Shown: in pieces, positions 37,001 through 44,978 of the stretch
Layout: each line of letters opens with the position of its first letter
How positions within the stretch are numbered: position 1 is the stretch's first letter
Assembly: GCF_003337565.1 (NCBI RefSeq)
Contig: NZ_QPJL01000005.1
Location: forward strand, 1 to 64,000
DNA length: 64,000 bases
Direction of reading: 5' to 3'
Source: Paracoccus lutimaris
Lineage (GTDB): Bacteria > Pseudomonadota > Alphaproteobacteria > Rhodobacterales > Rhodobacteraceae
The notes under the pieces: model-generated
Told to the model about the DNA's origin: nothing
Databases searched by the model: none
The model's input: the letters and a program-made list of their open reading frames with translations, nothing else
Program-made: the position numbers and the translations under genes

Positions 37001-37925
37001 CCGCGCGCCAGTCCATCCCATGCCCCTCACGCGATGTATCCTCGACCTTGGGGCGTACCGCACATTCGCCGACGCGCAGATCGTCCCCGAACCACGAAAC
37101 AACCAGCGAAACCGAGCCCACCAGCGGCAGTTCACGGCCGAGAGTTTGCATCGAGGCCAGAAAATCGCTGCCAGCGATAGGCGTGTTGCGGTTGATAACC
37201 TGCATCTCGCCCATCCCCAGGTCATAGCTGACCGGAGTCGTCGCCAGCGAATATTCGCCCGTGCCGGGGATCATCGCCACGGCCTGCACTTCGCGCGACA
37301 GACCGCGCCCGCCCTTGGCCGCCCGTGTGACCTCGACGGAAAGCTGCGGGACGCGATTGCCCCATTTCTCCAGCCCCAGATCCTCGATCACGACATAGGC
37401 GACGCCGCGATAGGCCGGCGCGTTTTCCCCCTCTTGTGCCGAAATCGCCGGGTCCGGAAGTTGCGTCTCATCGCCCATATAAACGCGCATGTTCAGATCA
37501 TCGGCCGAGACCTCCTCGCCATCGGCCCAAACGCGGCCCACACCAAGAATCGGCCCTTCGCACAGGGCCAGCGCAAAGCTCAGCCGGTAGCTGATATTGG
37601 TCACGCTGGGGGCCGATCCCTTGCCACCGCCCTGTTTCTTGCGGACCTCGACCAGCGGCCCGGCCCAGATGCAATGACCCGGCACGCGCATCTGTCCCCA
37701 CAGGCGCGGGACCGGATTACCCTCGCCAGCGGTCTGAATGCGCATGCGATCCACGCGCCCCGTCTCGACCGCCTTTGAGCCAGCCCCCAGCAGGCGCTGG
37801 TCGATCACGCGGCCAAGGGTCGCGCCGATGGCGCGGCCGATGACTGCCCCCGACATGCCAAGAATGGTGCCGCCAAAGCCCGCACCCAGCGATGCCCCCA
37901 CCGCCGACAGCAAAATCGTCGCCAT
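34035..37925 (-). CDS. orfg15: GTA baseplate megatron protein (gp15)
   Basis: This 1296-residue protein matches the megatron baseplate subunit of Rhodobacter-type gene transfer agents. In RcGTA, megatron forms the tail tip that crosses the recipient envelope. The N-terminus is hydrophobic and glycine-rich (GASLGAGFGGTILGMSGAVI). Residues about 440-740 form the GTA TIM-barrel, glycoside-hydrolase-like domain (IGYAADWSEYFGYHPG, IGIDNYMPLSDW, VWCWDARPFPAFP). Tail-hub-like beta domains follow (PSLGHLGPGDVVRLAEG near residue 925). The gene is intact, 18 bp after gp14. Confidence 0.95.
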   Translation of the reverse strand: MATILLSAVGASLGAGFGGTILGMSGAVIGRAIGATLGRVIDQRLLGAGSKAVETGRVDRMRIQTAGEGNPVPRLWGQMRVPGHCIWAGPLVEVRKKQGGGKGSAPSVTNISYRLSFALALCEGPILGVGRVWADGEEVSADDLNMRVYMGDETQLPDPAISAQEGENAPAYRGVAYVVIEDLGLEKWGNRVPQLSVEVTRAAKGGRGLSREVQAVAMIPGTGEYSLATTPVSYDLGMGEMQVINRNTPIAGSDFLASMQTLGRELPLVGSVSLVVSWFGDDLRVGECAVRPKVEDTSREGHGMDWRAGGVGRDQAVEVARVNDRPIYGGTPADGSVIEALRAISESGRKAVFYPFILMEQLAGNGRPDPWNGAENQPVMPWRGRITTSIAAGRAGSPAGTAAALAEVARFFGAAQPGHFQRDGDQITYSGPAEWSYRRFILHYAHLCAAAGGIDSFLIGSEMVGLTQIRGAANSFPAVAQLRQLAADVRAILGEDVKIGYAADWSEYFGYHPGNGDLFFHLDPLWADENIDFIGIDNYMPLSDWREGETHLDAAWGRIDNPDYLRANVAGGEGYDWYYARDEDRHEQRRTPIQDGAHDEHWVWRYKDIRNWWSQHHHNRINGVRQAQATGWIPGSKPVWFTEMGCAALDKGTNQPNKFLDAMSSESMLPYFSDGRRDDVIQAAYVRAMTEFWSEPANNPARRAYGRTDAGRMIDMSRAHVWCWDARPFPAFPVRTDLWSDGPAWERGHWLNGRAGAVPLSDVVAEICREAGVRAFDTEGLRGLVRGYSLPGSESGRAALQPLMLAHGFDAVERDGVLGFVMRGGRVVAELGPQDMALAEEVEAVEVSRAADAELAGRVRLTHVEAGGDYAARTAETVMPGGEFRAVSDSELAMALTRGEGQAMAERWLSETIVARDSIRFALPPSLGHLGPGDVVRLAEGRAEARRWRIDRVERAGAITVDAVRVEPGIYRPARAVEGEASSRAFRPPIPVWPVFMDLPLLRGDEAPHAPHLAVTATPWPGAAAVWVSAQQVGGYGLNTTIAQPSIMGQTMTPLAAARSGVWDRGSALRVRVKGGTLESATPEALMSGANLMAIGDGSAENWELLQFAEARLISPGLWELSMRLRGQAGTDALMPEVWPVGSTVVLLDGAAQQVDLAPTARNQLRYWRIGPATRAPDDASYRPIAQAFRGAGLRPLSPCHIMVKGHAISWIRRTRIQGDGWEGPDVPLGEAQELYLARLVRGGNVLAQAQVSAPHWTVPQDIWSSAVAGGAFAVEVAQLSDTFGPGQYARRMIDA

Positions 37926-37943
37926 TGCGCCCTATCCTTCCAA

Positions 37944-38369
37944 TTAGATCGACGGAAACCGGAACCGCCCCGCGATCCGCGCCCTCCAAGGCGCCGAAAG
38001 CGGGCTTTCGACCACGCCATGCCGGTCATAGGCATGCACGAAACTGGCCTCGGCGCCGGTTTGCGCCAATATTCCCATATGTTTGGCGACTGCCCCGGCC
38101 CTCATGCGAAAGACCAGGACATCTCCGGGCTGCTCGTCCGGTGCCGGCTGCAGGAAGCGCCCCGCCCCGCCCAACAGCAGCTCACTGCCGCCGATTTCAC
38201 CCCAATCCGGCGTATAGGCCGGCATGGCCTCGGGTTCGATCCCAAAGAACTCGCGCCAGACCCCGCGTACCAACCCCAGACAATCCGTGCCTCCGCCCTT
38301 GACCGAGGCCTGATGCACATAGGGCGTCCCGATCCAGCCGCGCGCCGCCTGAACGATCTCACGGCTCAT
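37944..38369 (-). CDS. orfg14: GTA NlpC/P60 peptidase (gp14)
   Basis: This 141-residue NlpC/P60-family peptidase has the catalytic cysteine in GGTDCLGLVRGVW and the histidine in AKHMGILAQ. In RcGTA the peptidase degrades the recipient cell wall for DNA entry. ATG 38369 overlaps the gp13 stop by 4 bp (ATGA) and is preferred over the upstream start at 38396. Confidence 0.93.
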   Translation of the reverse strand: MSREIVQAARGWIGTPYVHQASVKGGGTDCLGLVRGVWREFFGIEPEAMPAYTPDWGEIGGSELLLGGAGRFLQPAPDEQPGDVLVFRMRAGAVAKHMGILAQTGAEASFVHAYDRHGVVESPLSAPWRARIAGRFRFPSI

Positions 38370-39187
38370 CGGTTCACCTTGGGGGTCAACAGCCAATCCT
38401 CGGGCGGCAGATGCGGAAATCCGCGAAAGTTCAGGTAGTTCAGGAACTTCATCCGGCAGGTTTCACCGCGCTTGTCACAGCCCGCGACCAGCCGAACGCG
38501 GTCACCGATTGCTGGATAGACACCAAGCCCGGACCAAAGCTCGACCTCGCGCCTCGTCCCAGCCGAGGCAAGATCTCGCTTGACGATCCCAGACAGCCCG
38601 TTGGCCACGCCCGAAATCACGACCAACTGGCCGCGCTCGAACCAGGCCGCGTCGTGGCCTTCGATCCCAGACAGCGTAAAGCGCTGCCCGTCCTCATGCG
38701 CGACGATCACGCCCTCGGCCGAATAGCCGGGGCGGGTCAGGTCGAATTTGCACTGGCCGTCCCCCAGACTCGCCGAACAGCGCGGGTGATAGACCCGCCC
38801 CTGCGTCCGGTTCAGCGGTTCGGACAGCCCGCGCAGTTCGGCACGAAACGCGGCGCCGCTGCGCGTGACCTCGCCCAAATGGCCGCGAAAGATCAGCCGC
38901 CGGTTTTCGGGATTGGACCAGTCCACATCCCACAGCCGGACATCAGCCGCATCCCAGCGGCCGGCCATCAGGTCGATCTCGGTGATGGCGCTGTCCGACA
39001 GGGCGCCCGCCGCCTCGGTATTGTCCACCGACAGGCCCGAGCCCTGCACCACGGCCCGCGCGCTCAGCCCGCTATCGGGACGAAACTCGATTCCCTCGAA
39101 CTGCAACGAGCGGTCATGATCGGTAAAGCCCAGAACCATGCCGTCGTGGCGGGTGACAGCCCATGCCCGTGCAATCGTCTCGCTCAT
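38366..39187 (-). CDS. orfg13: GTA hub protein, DUF2163 / BR0599 family (gp13)
   Basis: This 273-residue DUF2163-family protein has the N-terminal domain AWAVTRHDGMVLGFTDHDR and the C-terminal phage BR0599 domain with cysteines (VYHPRCSASLGDGQCKFD, AGCDKRGETCRMKF), as in RcGTA gp13. The cysteines suggest a metal site. It joins the tail tube to the megatron. It overlaps gp12 and gp14 by 4 bp each. Confidence 0.94.
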   Translation of the reverse strand: MSETIARAWAVTRHDGMVLGFTDHDRSLQFEGIEFRPDSGLSARAVVQGSGLSVDNTEAAGALSDSAITEIDLMAGRWDAADVRLWDVDWSNPENRRLIFRGHLGEVTRSGAAFRAELRGLSEPLNRTQGRVYHPRCSASLGDGQCKFDLTRPGYSAEGVIVAHEDGQRFTLSGIEGHDAAWFERGQLVVISGVANGLSGIVKRDLASAGTRREVELWSGLGVYPAIGDRVRLVAGCDKRGETCRMKFLNYLNFRGFPHLPPEDWLLTPKVNR

Positions 39188-39816
39188 AGCCGGACCTCCA
39201 CAACGGGCACCTGCGGCAAATCACCCGCCTGGAACGAGGCCACCGAAACCGCGATCCGGTCGGTGTCAAAGCGCACCGGCACGTCAAATTCAAAACCTGC
39301 GGTAACCTTGCCACCATTTTCCGGTGGGTCGGCAAAGGTGATGATGCCGGCCATGGCGTTGACCTCGAAATCCACATCTGGTCGCAGCTCGACACCCCCG
39401 ACTGCTGCCAGCACCGTGCCCTCGACCGGCTTGGCGATGGGGCGCCAATATTGCGCCGGCCCCGAGGCATAGGCCTTGCGCAGCGCAAAGACCCGGTTCA
39501 CCCCATTCCCGGTTCCGATCAGCTGATCCCGATAACTTGGCGCAAGGCTCGGGGCGGCGGATTTATAATCGGCCCAGTCCTTCCAGCGAAAACCGTGCAT
39601 CTGGCCGGCACGCGCCTCGAAAAAGGCGATCAGCGCCGCCACATCGTCCAGCGAGCGCAAGCCCAGCCCGGCATCATAGCGCCGACGCGAATGTGCCCAA
39701 GGCGTGCGACGCTCTTCGTGACCATTGGTCAGCGAAACGATCTCGGTCCGCCGCTCGGGCCCCCCGACCGAGCCAAAGGACAGGTTGGCCGGAAATCTGA
39801 TCTCGTGAAATGCCAT
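39184..39816 (-). CDS. orfg12: GTA distal tail protein, DUF2460 family (gp12)
   Basis: This 210-residue DUF2460 protein begins MAFHEIRFPANLSFGSVGGP and contains EERRTPWAHSRRRYDAGLG and GFRWKDWADYKSA, family signatures of GTA and phage distal tail proteins. It caps the tube before the hub. It starts 3 bp after gp11 and overlaps gp13 by 4 bp. Confidence 0.95.
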   Translation of the reverse strand: MAFHEIRFPANLSFGSVGGPERRTEIVSLTNGHEERRTPWAHSRRRYDAGLGLRSLDDVAALIAFFEARAGQMHGFRWKDWADYKSAAPSLAPSYRDQLIGTGNGVNRVFALRKAYASGPAQYWRPIAKPVEGTVLAAVGGVELRPDVDFEVNAMAGIITFADPPENGGKVTAGFEFDVPVRFDTDRIAVSVASFQAGDLPQVPVVEVRL

Positions 39817-39819
39817 GGA

Positions 39820-40485
39820 TCACCCGTTTCTTTCGCCGCGCGCCAGCAGCCGGCCCATCTGGGCGGCGATCTGGCTTTGGCTGCGCTGGAACCCCGCCAC
39901 ATCGGGGGTCGAGACATTGAAGGTCACGTTGAGAGGCCGCCCGCCGCCCCCCGCCGCCACGCCCAGCCGGCCATCGGCACCGCGCCGCAACGGCATGATC
40001 GCCTCGGCGCCGGCCTCGCCCATCAGCCCGGTCGCGCCGCGCATCGGGAAATAGGTCGGTTGGCTGACAATGCCCCCCTTGGCAAAGGGCATGACCCGGC
40101 CCTGCGCAAAAGCACCGCCATTGGCAAAGGGCAAAGCCCCGCCAATCAGCCCATTCACGCCCTGCGCGATTGCCCCCGACAGCGCCTGTTCCAAGGGCTT
40201 CATCGCCACCGAAAAGGCGGTATCGGCCATGCTGCGGGCGATGCCCTTCAGCGCATCGCTCAGCTTCATGCCGTCAAAGACCAGCCCTTCGAAGGCACGG
40301 CGCAATCCGCTGCCGATGCCCGAGCTGAGGGTCGTCACCTCGCGATTGGTGTAAAGCATCGACTCGCGCAGCCGTGACAGTTCGGCTTCGAAGGCGGCGG
40401 TCATGCGCGCGCTGTCGTCAAAGCTTCTGCCCAGCATGACCTGGCCATCGTCCTCCAGCCGGTCGAATCCGTCCTTGTTCGCCAC
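39820..40485 (-). CDS. orfg11: GTA tape measure protein (gp11)
   Basis: This 221-residue protein is the short tape measure typical of GTAs. It has an N-terminal helical part, a hydrophobic Ala/Gly middle (GAIAQGVNGLIGGALPFANG) and a C-terminus with AEAIMPLRRGADGRLGV. GTG 40485 (VANKDGFDRLEDD) is chosen because AAAGGAGG lies 7-8 bases upstream; the ATG at 40548 would overlap gp10.1 and has no such site. The short length fits the short tail of RcGTA-type particles. Confidence 0.9.
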   Translation of the reverse strand: MANKDGFDRLEDDGQVMLGRSFDDSARMTAAFEAELSRLRESMLYTNREVTTLSSGIGSGLRRAFEGLVFDGMKLSDALKGIARSMADTAFSVAMKPLEQALSGAIAQGVNGLIGGALPFANGGAFAQGRVMPFAKGGIVSQPTYFPMRGATGLMGEAGAEAIMPLRRGADGRLGVAAGGGGRPLNVTFNVSTPDVAGFQRSQSQIAAQMGRLLARGERNG

Positions 40486-40513
40486 GACGGCGCCTCCTTT
40501 TGATCTTGCGGTT

Positions 40514-40738
40514 CTATTTCGCGGGCGCGTCGGGATAGCGGGCGACAAGCTCGGCCAGCCTGCCGCGCGTCATCGCACCGCCCTTGCCCGGCTCGATGCC
40601 CAGCATCAGCGCCAGTTCGGCCGGGGTCAGCGCCCAGAATTGCGCGGGGGTCAGGCCCAGCCCGCCCAGCCGGGCCGGGCCGATCCCCACGCGCAGCAGC
40701 CCCGGCCAGTCCATGCCGCCCGCAGCCTTCCCGCTCAT
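40514..40738 (-). CDS. GTA small tail protein, Rcc01693 family (gp10.1)
   Basis: This 74-residue protein contains DWPGLLRVGIGPARLGGL, then LTPAQFWALTPAELALML, a pattern seen in the small phage-tail family between gp10 and the tape measure. This position usually holds a tail assembly chaperone. The start overlaps gp10 by 4 bp. Confidence 0.88.
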   Translation of the reverse strand: MSGKAAGGMDWPGLLRVGIGPARLGGLGLTPAQFWALTPAELALMLGIEPGKGGAMTRGRLAELVARYPDAPAK

Positions 40739-41052
40739 GTGCCCTCGATCCGAAAGGCCCGCGCCAGCAGTGCCGCCGCCGCATGCGCCGCACCGACCGG
40801 ACCGCCGCGGAACTCGGCGGCCAGCAGCTCATCCATGCCCCCAGCCCAGCCCGCGCCTTTCAGCCCGGCTACCAGCACCGCCATCACGTCGCGGCTGGAA
40901 AAGCGCCCCTGCTCAAAGCGCTCGACCAGGGCCACCATGCTTTCGGCGCCCAGCTCGCTTTCCAGCCCGGCCAAAGCGCCCAGCGTCAGCTTGGCGCAAT
41001 GCGGCCGGCCGTCCAGCCAGATCTCGACCTCGCCCGCCAGCGGGTTGGCCAT
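40735..41052 (-). CDS. orfg10: GTA gp10 family protein (tail assembly chaperone-like)
   Basis: This 105-residue protein (MANPLAGEVEIWLDGRPHCA, LTLGALAGLESELGA) matches the GTA gp10 family. It lies between the tail tube and the tape measure, the usual position of tail chaperones. ATG 41052 is one base after the gp9 stop. The open frame upstream is out-of-frame gp9. Confidence 0.9.
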   Translation of the reverse strand: MANPLAGEVEIWLDGRPHCAKLTLGALAGLESELGAESMVALVERFEQGRFSSRDVMAVLVAGLKGAGWAGGMDELLAAEFRGGPVGAAHAAAALLARAFRIEGT

Positions 41053-41053
41053 T

Positions 41054-41467
41054 TCAGAAGGCGACGAAGCTGATGACGCCCGCGCTTGCCATGGAAATCT
41101 CATAGGTCGCCTCACCGTTATAGCTGCCCGCATACTCCAGAGACGTGATCTGGAACGCCCCCTCGACCGCGCCGAAATCGGGGATCACCACCTGAAAACG
41201 TGGCACTTCGCCGTCAAAGAACACCTGCCGGGCGCGCTGGTCGGTGGTTCCATCGCGAAACACCCCCGACCCCGAGATCGAGGCCGAGCGCACCCCCGCG
41301 CCGGCCAGCAGCTCGCGCCAGCGGCCCTCGCTTTCCAGGCTGGTCACATCCACAGTCTCGGCATTGAACCCCAGCCGCGTCGCGCGCAGACCCGCGATCG
41401 TCTCGAACTGGCCGTCTCCGGTCATGTCCATCTTGATCAGCAGGTCGCGTCCGTTCTGCACCGCCAT
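41054..41467 (-). CDS. orfg9: GTA major tail tube protein (gp9)
   Basis: This 137-residue protein belongs to the TP901-1 major tail protein family. It begins AVQNGRDLLIKMDMTGDGQF and contains NAETVDVTSLESEGRWRELL and QVFFDGEVPRFQVVIPDFG, with beta-rich content. It forms the tail tube. It starts 12 bp after gp8. Confidence 0.94.
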   Translation of the reverse strand: MAVQNGRDLLIKMDMTGDGQFETIAGLRATRLGFNAETVDVTSLESEGRWRELLAGAGVRSASISGSGVFRDGTTDQRARQVFFDGEVPRFQVVIPDFGAVEGAFQITSLEYAGSYNGEATYEISMASAGVISFVAF

Positions 41468-41479
41468 TTCCGTCTCTCC

Positions 41480-41899
41480 TCAACCCAGGTCAATGCGCGC
41501 GCGAAAGGTCATGTCGACCCGCCGCCCCACGCCATTCTCGGCCCGGCGCGCGGTCGCGCGCAGGAACCACAGCCCCGCCAGATGACCGTGATCCAGCGTG
41601 ATCTCTGCCGTCTCAAGCGCCTCCGAGACCGCCACCGCGACCTCTTTCACCGCCCCGAACCCGTTCGCCTCATCGGTGCCCGACAGGACCGAGACGATGA
41701 AATCATGGCGCGCACCTGGCGCCGTCATGTCACCCGCGTCCCGGACCTCTTCCGGCCCCAGCGAGACATATGTCCCGGTCGGCGCCGCCACCGGCATCGC
41801 GTCATAGATCGCATCCCCGACCAGATCGGCCAGCGCCTCGCTGTCACGCAAAGCCTGATAGACTGCCGTCTGAAGCGCGGCCGTCGCTGCATAGCTCAT
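41480..41899 (-). CDS. orfg8: GTA tail terminator, DUF3168 family (gp8)
   Basis: This 139-residue DUF3168 protein begins MSYAATAALQTAVYQALRD and contains TYVSLGPEEVRDAGD. It closes the top of the tail tube. ATG 41899 overlaps the gp7 stop by 4 bp and is preferred to 41926. Confidence 0.92.
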   Translation of the reverse strand: MSYAATAALQTAVYQALRDSEALADLVGDAIYDAMPVAAPTGTYVSLGPEEVRDAGDMTAPGARHDFIVSVLSGTDEANGFGAVKEVAVAVSEALETAEITLDHGHLAGLWFLRATARRAENGVGRRVDMTFRARIDLG

Positions 41900-42246
41900 G
41901 CCAGGGACTCCTCTTTCGCGATGCATGCCAGCCAGCAGCCCTGCGGGTCGCTTTCGGCCACCGCCTCGATCCTGAAACGCCGCGCCTGCGGACCCTCGCC
42001 CATGCGCAGCCGCTGCTCGGGGCGCGGACGGCGCGGGTCGCCTGCGGCCGCCGCCCTGACGGTGATCCGCCAGGTCACGACACTTCGCGCCCCCACCTCG
42101 GCGAACCGCTCGCCGCCCGCGCCCGACCGCATCTCGGCCCAGATCTGCCCAGTGTCCTGCCAGACCAAGCGATAACCACCCATGCCGTCGGGCTCACGGA
42201 CCGGGCTTTCGATCACCAGCGGCACCGTCAGCCGCGGCGCCGTCAT
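41896..42246 (-). CDS. orfg7: GTA head closure / stopper protein (gp7)
   Basis: This 116-residue head closure protein begins MTAPRLTVPLVIESPVREP and has GGYRLVWQDTGQIWAEM, then VTWRITVRA. It belongs to the SPP1 gp16-like stopper family. ATG 42246 overlaps gp6 by 4 bp. The long open frame upstream of it is an out-of-frame reading of gp6. Confidence 0.92.
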   Translation of the reverse strand: MTAPRLTVPLVIESPVREPDGMGGYRLVWQDTGQIWAEMRSGAGGERFAEVGARSVVTWRITVRAAAAGDPRRPRPEQRLRMGEGPQARRFRIEAVAESDPQGCWLACIAKEESLA

Positions 42247-42860
42247 GCCCGGCCGCGCGAATTGCCGCGCCCCCCCAGCACCCGGACCGAGCGCCAGCGC
42301 TCGATCAACGCACTGACCCCGAAGGGGATCGCCGATTGCGTCCCCTCGAAGCTGCGATCCTCGTGATAGCGCGCGGCCAGCATCAGCACCGCCTGCGCCA
42401 GATCGGCCGGCACATCGGACCATTGCGGACCAAAGCCCGCGCGAAAGGTGATGGTCACATGACCGCCACACGGAATCTGCGGCAAAAAGGCCCCGACCGG
42501 CGCCAGAACCGGGCGCTGCATGTCGGGCTGCAGGCGATAGCTTGCCGGATCGACCAGCGTCAGGTTGCCCGCGCCATCGTCGATCTCGACCCGCTCGATG
42601 GCGGCCACCGGCGCCAGCGGCAAGGGTTGCCCCATCGGGTCGCGCCATTCCTCAAGCCGCAGGCGGAACTGCCGCACCAGAAGCGCCTTGCCGGTGCGCG
42701 CCTCGATGGTGGCCATGGCCGCCCGCAGAAAACCCGCCAGGGCCGCAGTTTCGGCCGCGTCCCCGGCCATCTCGAACCCTGTTCCCAGCCGCAGATGGTC
42801 TCGCAACCCTGCGACCGGCAGCGCCTCAAGGGCTGGCGCCGTCACTTCCACAAGCATCAT
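42243..42860 (-). CDS. orfg6: GTA head-tail adaptor (gp6)
   Basis: This 205-residue connector protein has an N-terminal helical adaptor domain (GLRDHLRLGTGFEMAGD, MATIEARTGKALL) and a C-terminal part ending in RWRSVRVLGG. It links the portal to the stopper. ATG 42860 follows GGGAGAG by 6 bases; an adjacent ATG at 42857 is equally possible. A 143-bp structured gap separates it from the capsid gene. Confidence 0.9.
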   Translation of the reverse strand: MMLVEVTAPALEALPVAGLRDHLRLGTGFEMAGDAAETAALAGFLRAAMATIEARTGKALLVRQFRLRLEEWRDPMGQPLPLAPVAAIERVEIDDGAGNLTLVDPASYRLQPDMQRPVLAPVGAFLPQIPCGGHVTITFRAGFGPQWSDVPADLAQAVLMLAARYHEDRSFEGTQSAIPFGVSALIERWRSVRVLGGRGNSRGRA

Positions 42861-42911
42861 CTTTGTCTCTCCCGTTCGCACGGTGGCTGCATTCCCAAGG
42901 GCGAATGACAT

Positions 42912-42989
42912 GGGGGCCGCGCATGTCCGCCCTTGCGCGCGCGGACAGTTGCTCAGCCGGTCGGGCGGACATTTTTCCGCGCGGCCCCC
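42912..42989 (-). other. Long stem-loop with two competing pairings between gp5 and gp6
   Basis: The arms GGGGGCCGCGC-ATGTCCGCCC (42912-42932) and GGGCGGACAT (42963-42972) plus GCGCGGCCCCC (42979-42989) pair over 21 bp, with a 6-nt bulge in one arm. The segment GTCCGC (42925-42930) can instead pair with GCGGAC at 42941-42946. This lies in the transcribed gap after the capsid gene, starting 14 nt after its stop. No T tract follows, so it is more likely an mRNA-stabilising or processing structure than a terminator. Confidence 0.75.
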
Positions 42990-43003
42990 GCTTCGGCCTT
43001 GGA

Positions 43004-44170
43004 TCAGCCGAAGACCATCAGCTTGATGGCACGGGCGTCAGTGACGCCGCCGCCGACGCGTTTGGTGGCATAGAACAGCACATGCGGCTTGGCCGAGAAG
43101 GGGTCGCGCAGAACCCGCAGGTCCGGGCGCTCGACGATGGTATAGGCCGAGCGGAAATCACCAAACGCGATCGAGAAGGACCCTGCCGCGATGTCGGGCA
43201 TGTCCTCGCAGACCAGCACCGGATAGCCCAGCAGCTGCGCCGGCTGACCCATCGCCAGGCTGTCGGCCCACAGGAAGCGGCCATCGGCGTCACGCATCTT
43301 GCGCACGGCAGCGGCGGTCTTCGAGTTCATCACGAAGGTGCCGTTGGCGCGGTATTGCGCACCCAGCGCATAGACCAGATCGATCAGCGCATTGGCCGGG
43401 TTGGTCGAGGCAAAATCGCCCGCCCCGCCCGAAGGGATGGTGCCGATCTGCACATTGGTCGCGGTGCCGTTCGGGGCTTTCGCATGGGTCAGGAATCCCT
43501 TGGGCTTGTTGACGCCGTCGCCGCTGACAAAGGCCGTGGCCTCGGCACGGGCAAACTTGGTGGCGATGCAATCGGCCAGCCAGGTCTCGATGTCGAAGGC
43601 CGCGTCGTCCAGCAGGCGCTGGCTGGCCTTGGGCATGGCCGACAGCTCATGGACCGGAATGACCACGCGCTGCACGGTCGAGGTGCCGGTCTCGGCCTGC
43701 GCGGTCGCCTCGGTGGACCAGCCGCTGGCGATATCGCCCATGTCGACCAGCACTTCGTAATTGGCGGACTCGACAGCCACGACATTGGCCACGCGACGCA
43801 GCGAAGCGGTGATGTTCAGCGCGTCCTGCACCTGCAGCGCCACGGTCGGCGCAGCCAGGAAACCGCCGTCGCTGACGGTGCTCATGGCCTTGCCTTCCAG
43901 CGGCAGGCCGCGCAGCGCGTCATCATCGCCGTGGCGGATATAGGCGTCGAACGCCTTTTGATGCGGTGCGCCGGCATCGGCCTCGGCCGACAGAGGGGCG
44001 CGGCCACGGGAAATGGTCTTGCGGTCCAGCATGGTCATGCGATCTTCCTGTGCTTGCAGTCGTTTCTGAATATCGGCGCGGAACGATTTGAGTTCATTGA
44101 CGAACCCGATCATCTCAGCCCCCAGGTCGCCGGGCATGTCCGCCCCGGCCGCGGCTTTCACCTCGGTCAT
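43004..44170 (-). CDS. orfg5: GTA major capsid protein, HK97 fold (gp5)
   Basis: This 388-residue HK97-type capsid protein has an N-terminal coiled delta domain (about residues 1-100; FVNELKSFRADIQKRLQAQE) removed by the gp4 protease, then the shell domain (GDIASGWSTEATAQAETG, DCIATKFARAEATAFVSGD, LGYPVLVCEDMPDI). ATG 44170 is preceded by GAGGGG and the domain starts there. The start lies 23 bp after the gp4 stop. A structured gap follows. Confidence 0.95.
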   Translation of the reverse strand: MTEVKAAAGADMPGDLGAEMIGFVNELKSFRADIQKRLQAQEDRMTMLDRKTISRGRAPLSAEADAGAPHQKAFDAYIRHGDDDALRGLPLEGKAMSTVSDGGFLAAPTVALQVQDALNITASLRRVANVVAVESANYEVLVDMGDIASGWSTEATAQAETGTSTVQRVVIPVHELSAMPKASQRLLDDAAFDIETWLADCIATKFARAEATAFVSGDGVNKPKGFLTHAKAPNGTATNVQIGTIPSGGAGDFASTNPANALIDLVYALGAQYRANGTFVMNSKTAAAVRKMRDADGRFLWADSLAMGQPAQLLGYPVLVCEDMPDIAAGSFSIAFGDFRSAYTIVERPDLRVLRDPFSAKPHVLFYATKRVGGGVTDARAIKLMVFG

Positions 44171-44193
44171 GGTTCCCCTCCAATCGGTGAAAC

Positions 44194-44742
44194 TTATTCG
44201 GCGCGCAGCGCCATGGTGGCGGCCCGAAAGGCCGCTGCCATCTCGGTGATTTCTTCGGAACCGCGGTCGGATTTCTTGCCGACCTTGGCCTCGGCCAGCA
44301 TCGGGAATGTGACCAGAGACACCTCCCACAGCTCGACCTCACTCAGCAGGCGGCGGCCCTTGCTGTCGCGCTCGGCAGAGATGGTGCGATAGCCGATCGA
44401 CAACCCATCGATGGCCCCCGCCGCGATCAGCGCCGCCGCCTCGCGGGCCTGGGCAATCTCGGGCAAAAGGCGGCCCTTGACCCACAGGCCCTTGTCGTCC
44501 TCGCGGATTTCCTCCCAGACGCCGATGGGCCGGGTCGGATCGTGCTGCCACAGCATCCGCACCTTGTCGCCGCGCGCCTCCAGCCGCTTCAGGCTGGCGG
44601 CATAGGCCCCCTTCTGGACGATGTCGCCACCCTGATCGGTCAGGCCGAACAGGCTGGCATAGCCCTCGATCTGCGTGCCGTCGCTGACGATCTGCGCGCC
44701 CGGCGCATACTTCAACTCGAGCCCGTAATCCTTTGAATTCAC
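44194..44742 (-). CDS. orfg4: GTA HK97-family prohead protease (gp4)
   Basis: This 182-residue prohead protease cleaves the capsid delta domain. It has IEGYASLFGLTDQGGDIVQKG near the N-terminus, MLWQHDPTRPIGVWEE with the catalytic His, and AIDGLSIGYRTI with the catalytic Ser. GTG 44742 is chosen: it has AAGGAGG five bases upstream and directly follows the previous stop (TGACGTG). ATG 44763 would lie inside the previous gene. Confidence 0.92.
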   Translation of the reverse strand: MNSKDYGLELKYAPGAQIVSDGTQIEGYASLFGLTDQGGDIVQKGAYAASLKRLEARGDKVRMLWQHDPTRPIGVWEEIREDDKGLWVKGRLLPEIAQAREAAALIAAGAIDGLSIGYRTISAERDSKGRRLLSEVELWEVSLVTFPMLAEAKVGKKSDRGSEEITEMAAAFRAATMALRAE

Positions 44743-44743
44743 G

Positions 44744-44977
44744 TCACCCTCCTTTCGGTGCATATTCCAGGATCGACTGCACCGCCTGGGTCAGGATCAC
44801 CGCGACCACGCCATAGACGGTCATCCACAGCCGCCGCTCCAGCCCTTCGATCAGCGCCTCGATCCGCTCCAGCCGGCGCTCGACCTGGCCGAATTGCAGC
44901 GCCATGATCCGCTCCTGCGTATCAAGGCGCTGGTCGTGCCAGTCGAATGGCTCCTTGACGAAACGCGAGCCCTCCAT
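44744..44977 (-). CDS. GTA head formation protein, RCAP_rcc01685 family (gp3.5)
   Basis: This 77-residue protein begins MEGSRFVKEPFDWHDQRLDT, has a charged coiled coil (VERRLERIEALIEGLERRL) and one C-terminal membrane-like helix (WMTVYGVVAVILTQAVQ). It matches the small GTA family between the portal and protease genes. ATG 44977 follows GGAGGG and the gp3 stop. Its exact role in the head is not established. Confidence 0.9.
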   Translation of the reverse strand: MEGSRFVKEPFDWHDQRLDTQERIMALQFGQVERRLERIEALIEGLERRLWMTVYGVVAVILTQAVQSILEYAPKGG

Positions 44978-44978
44978 C

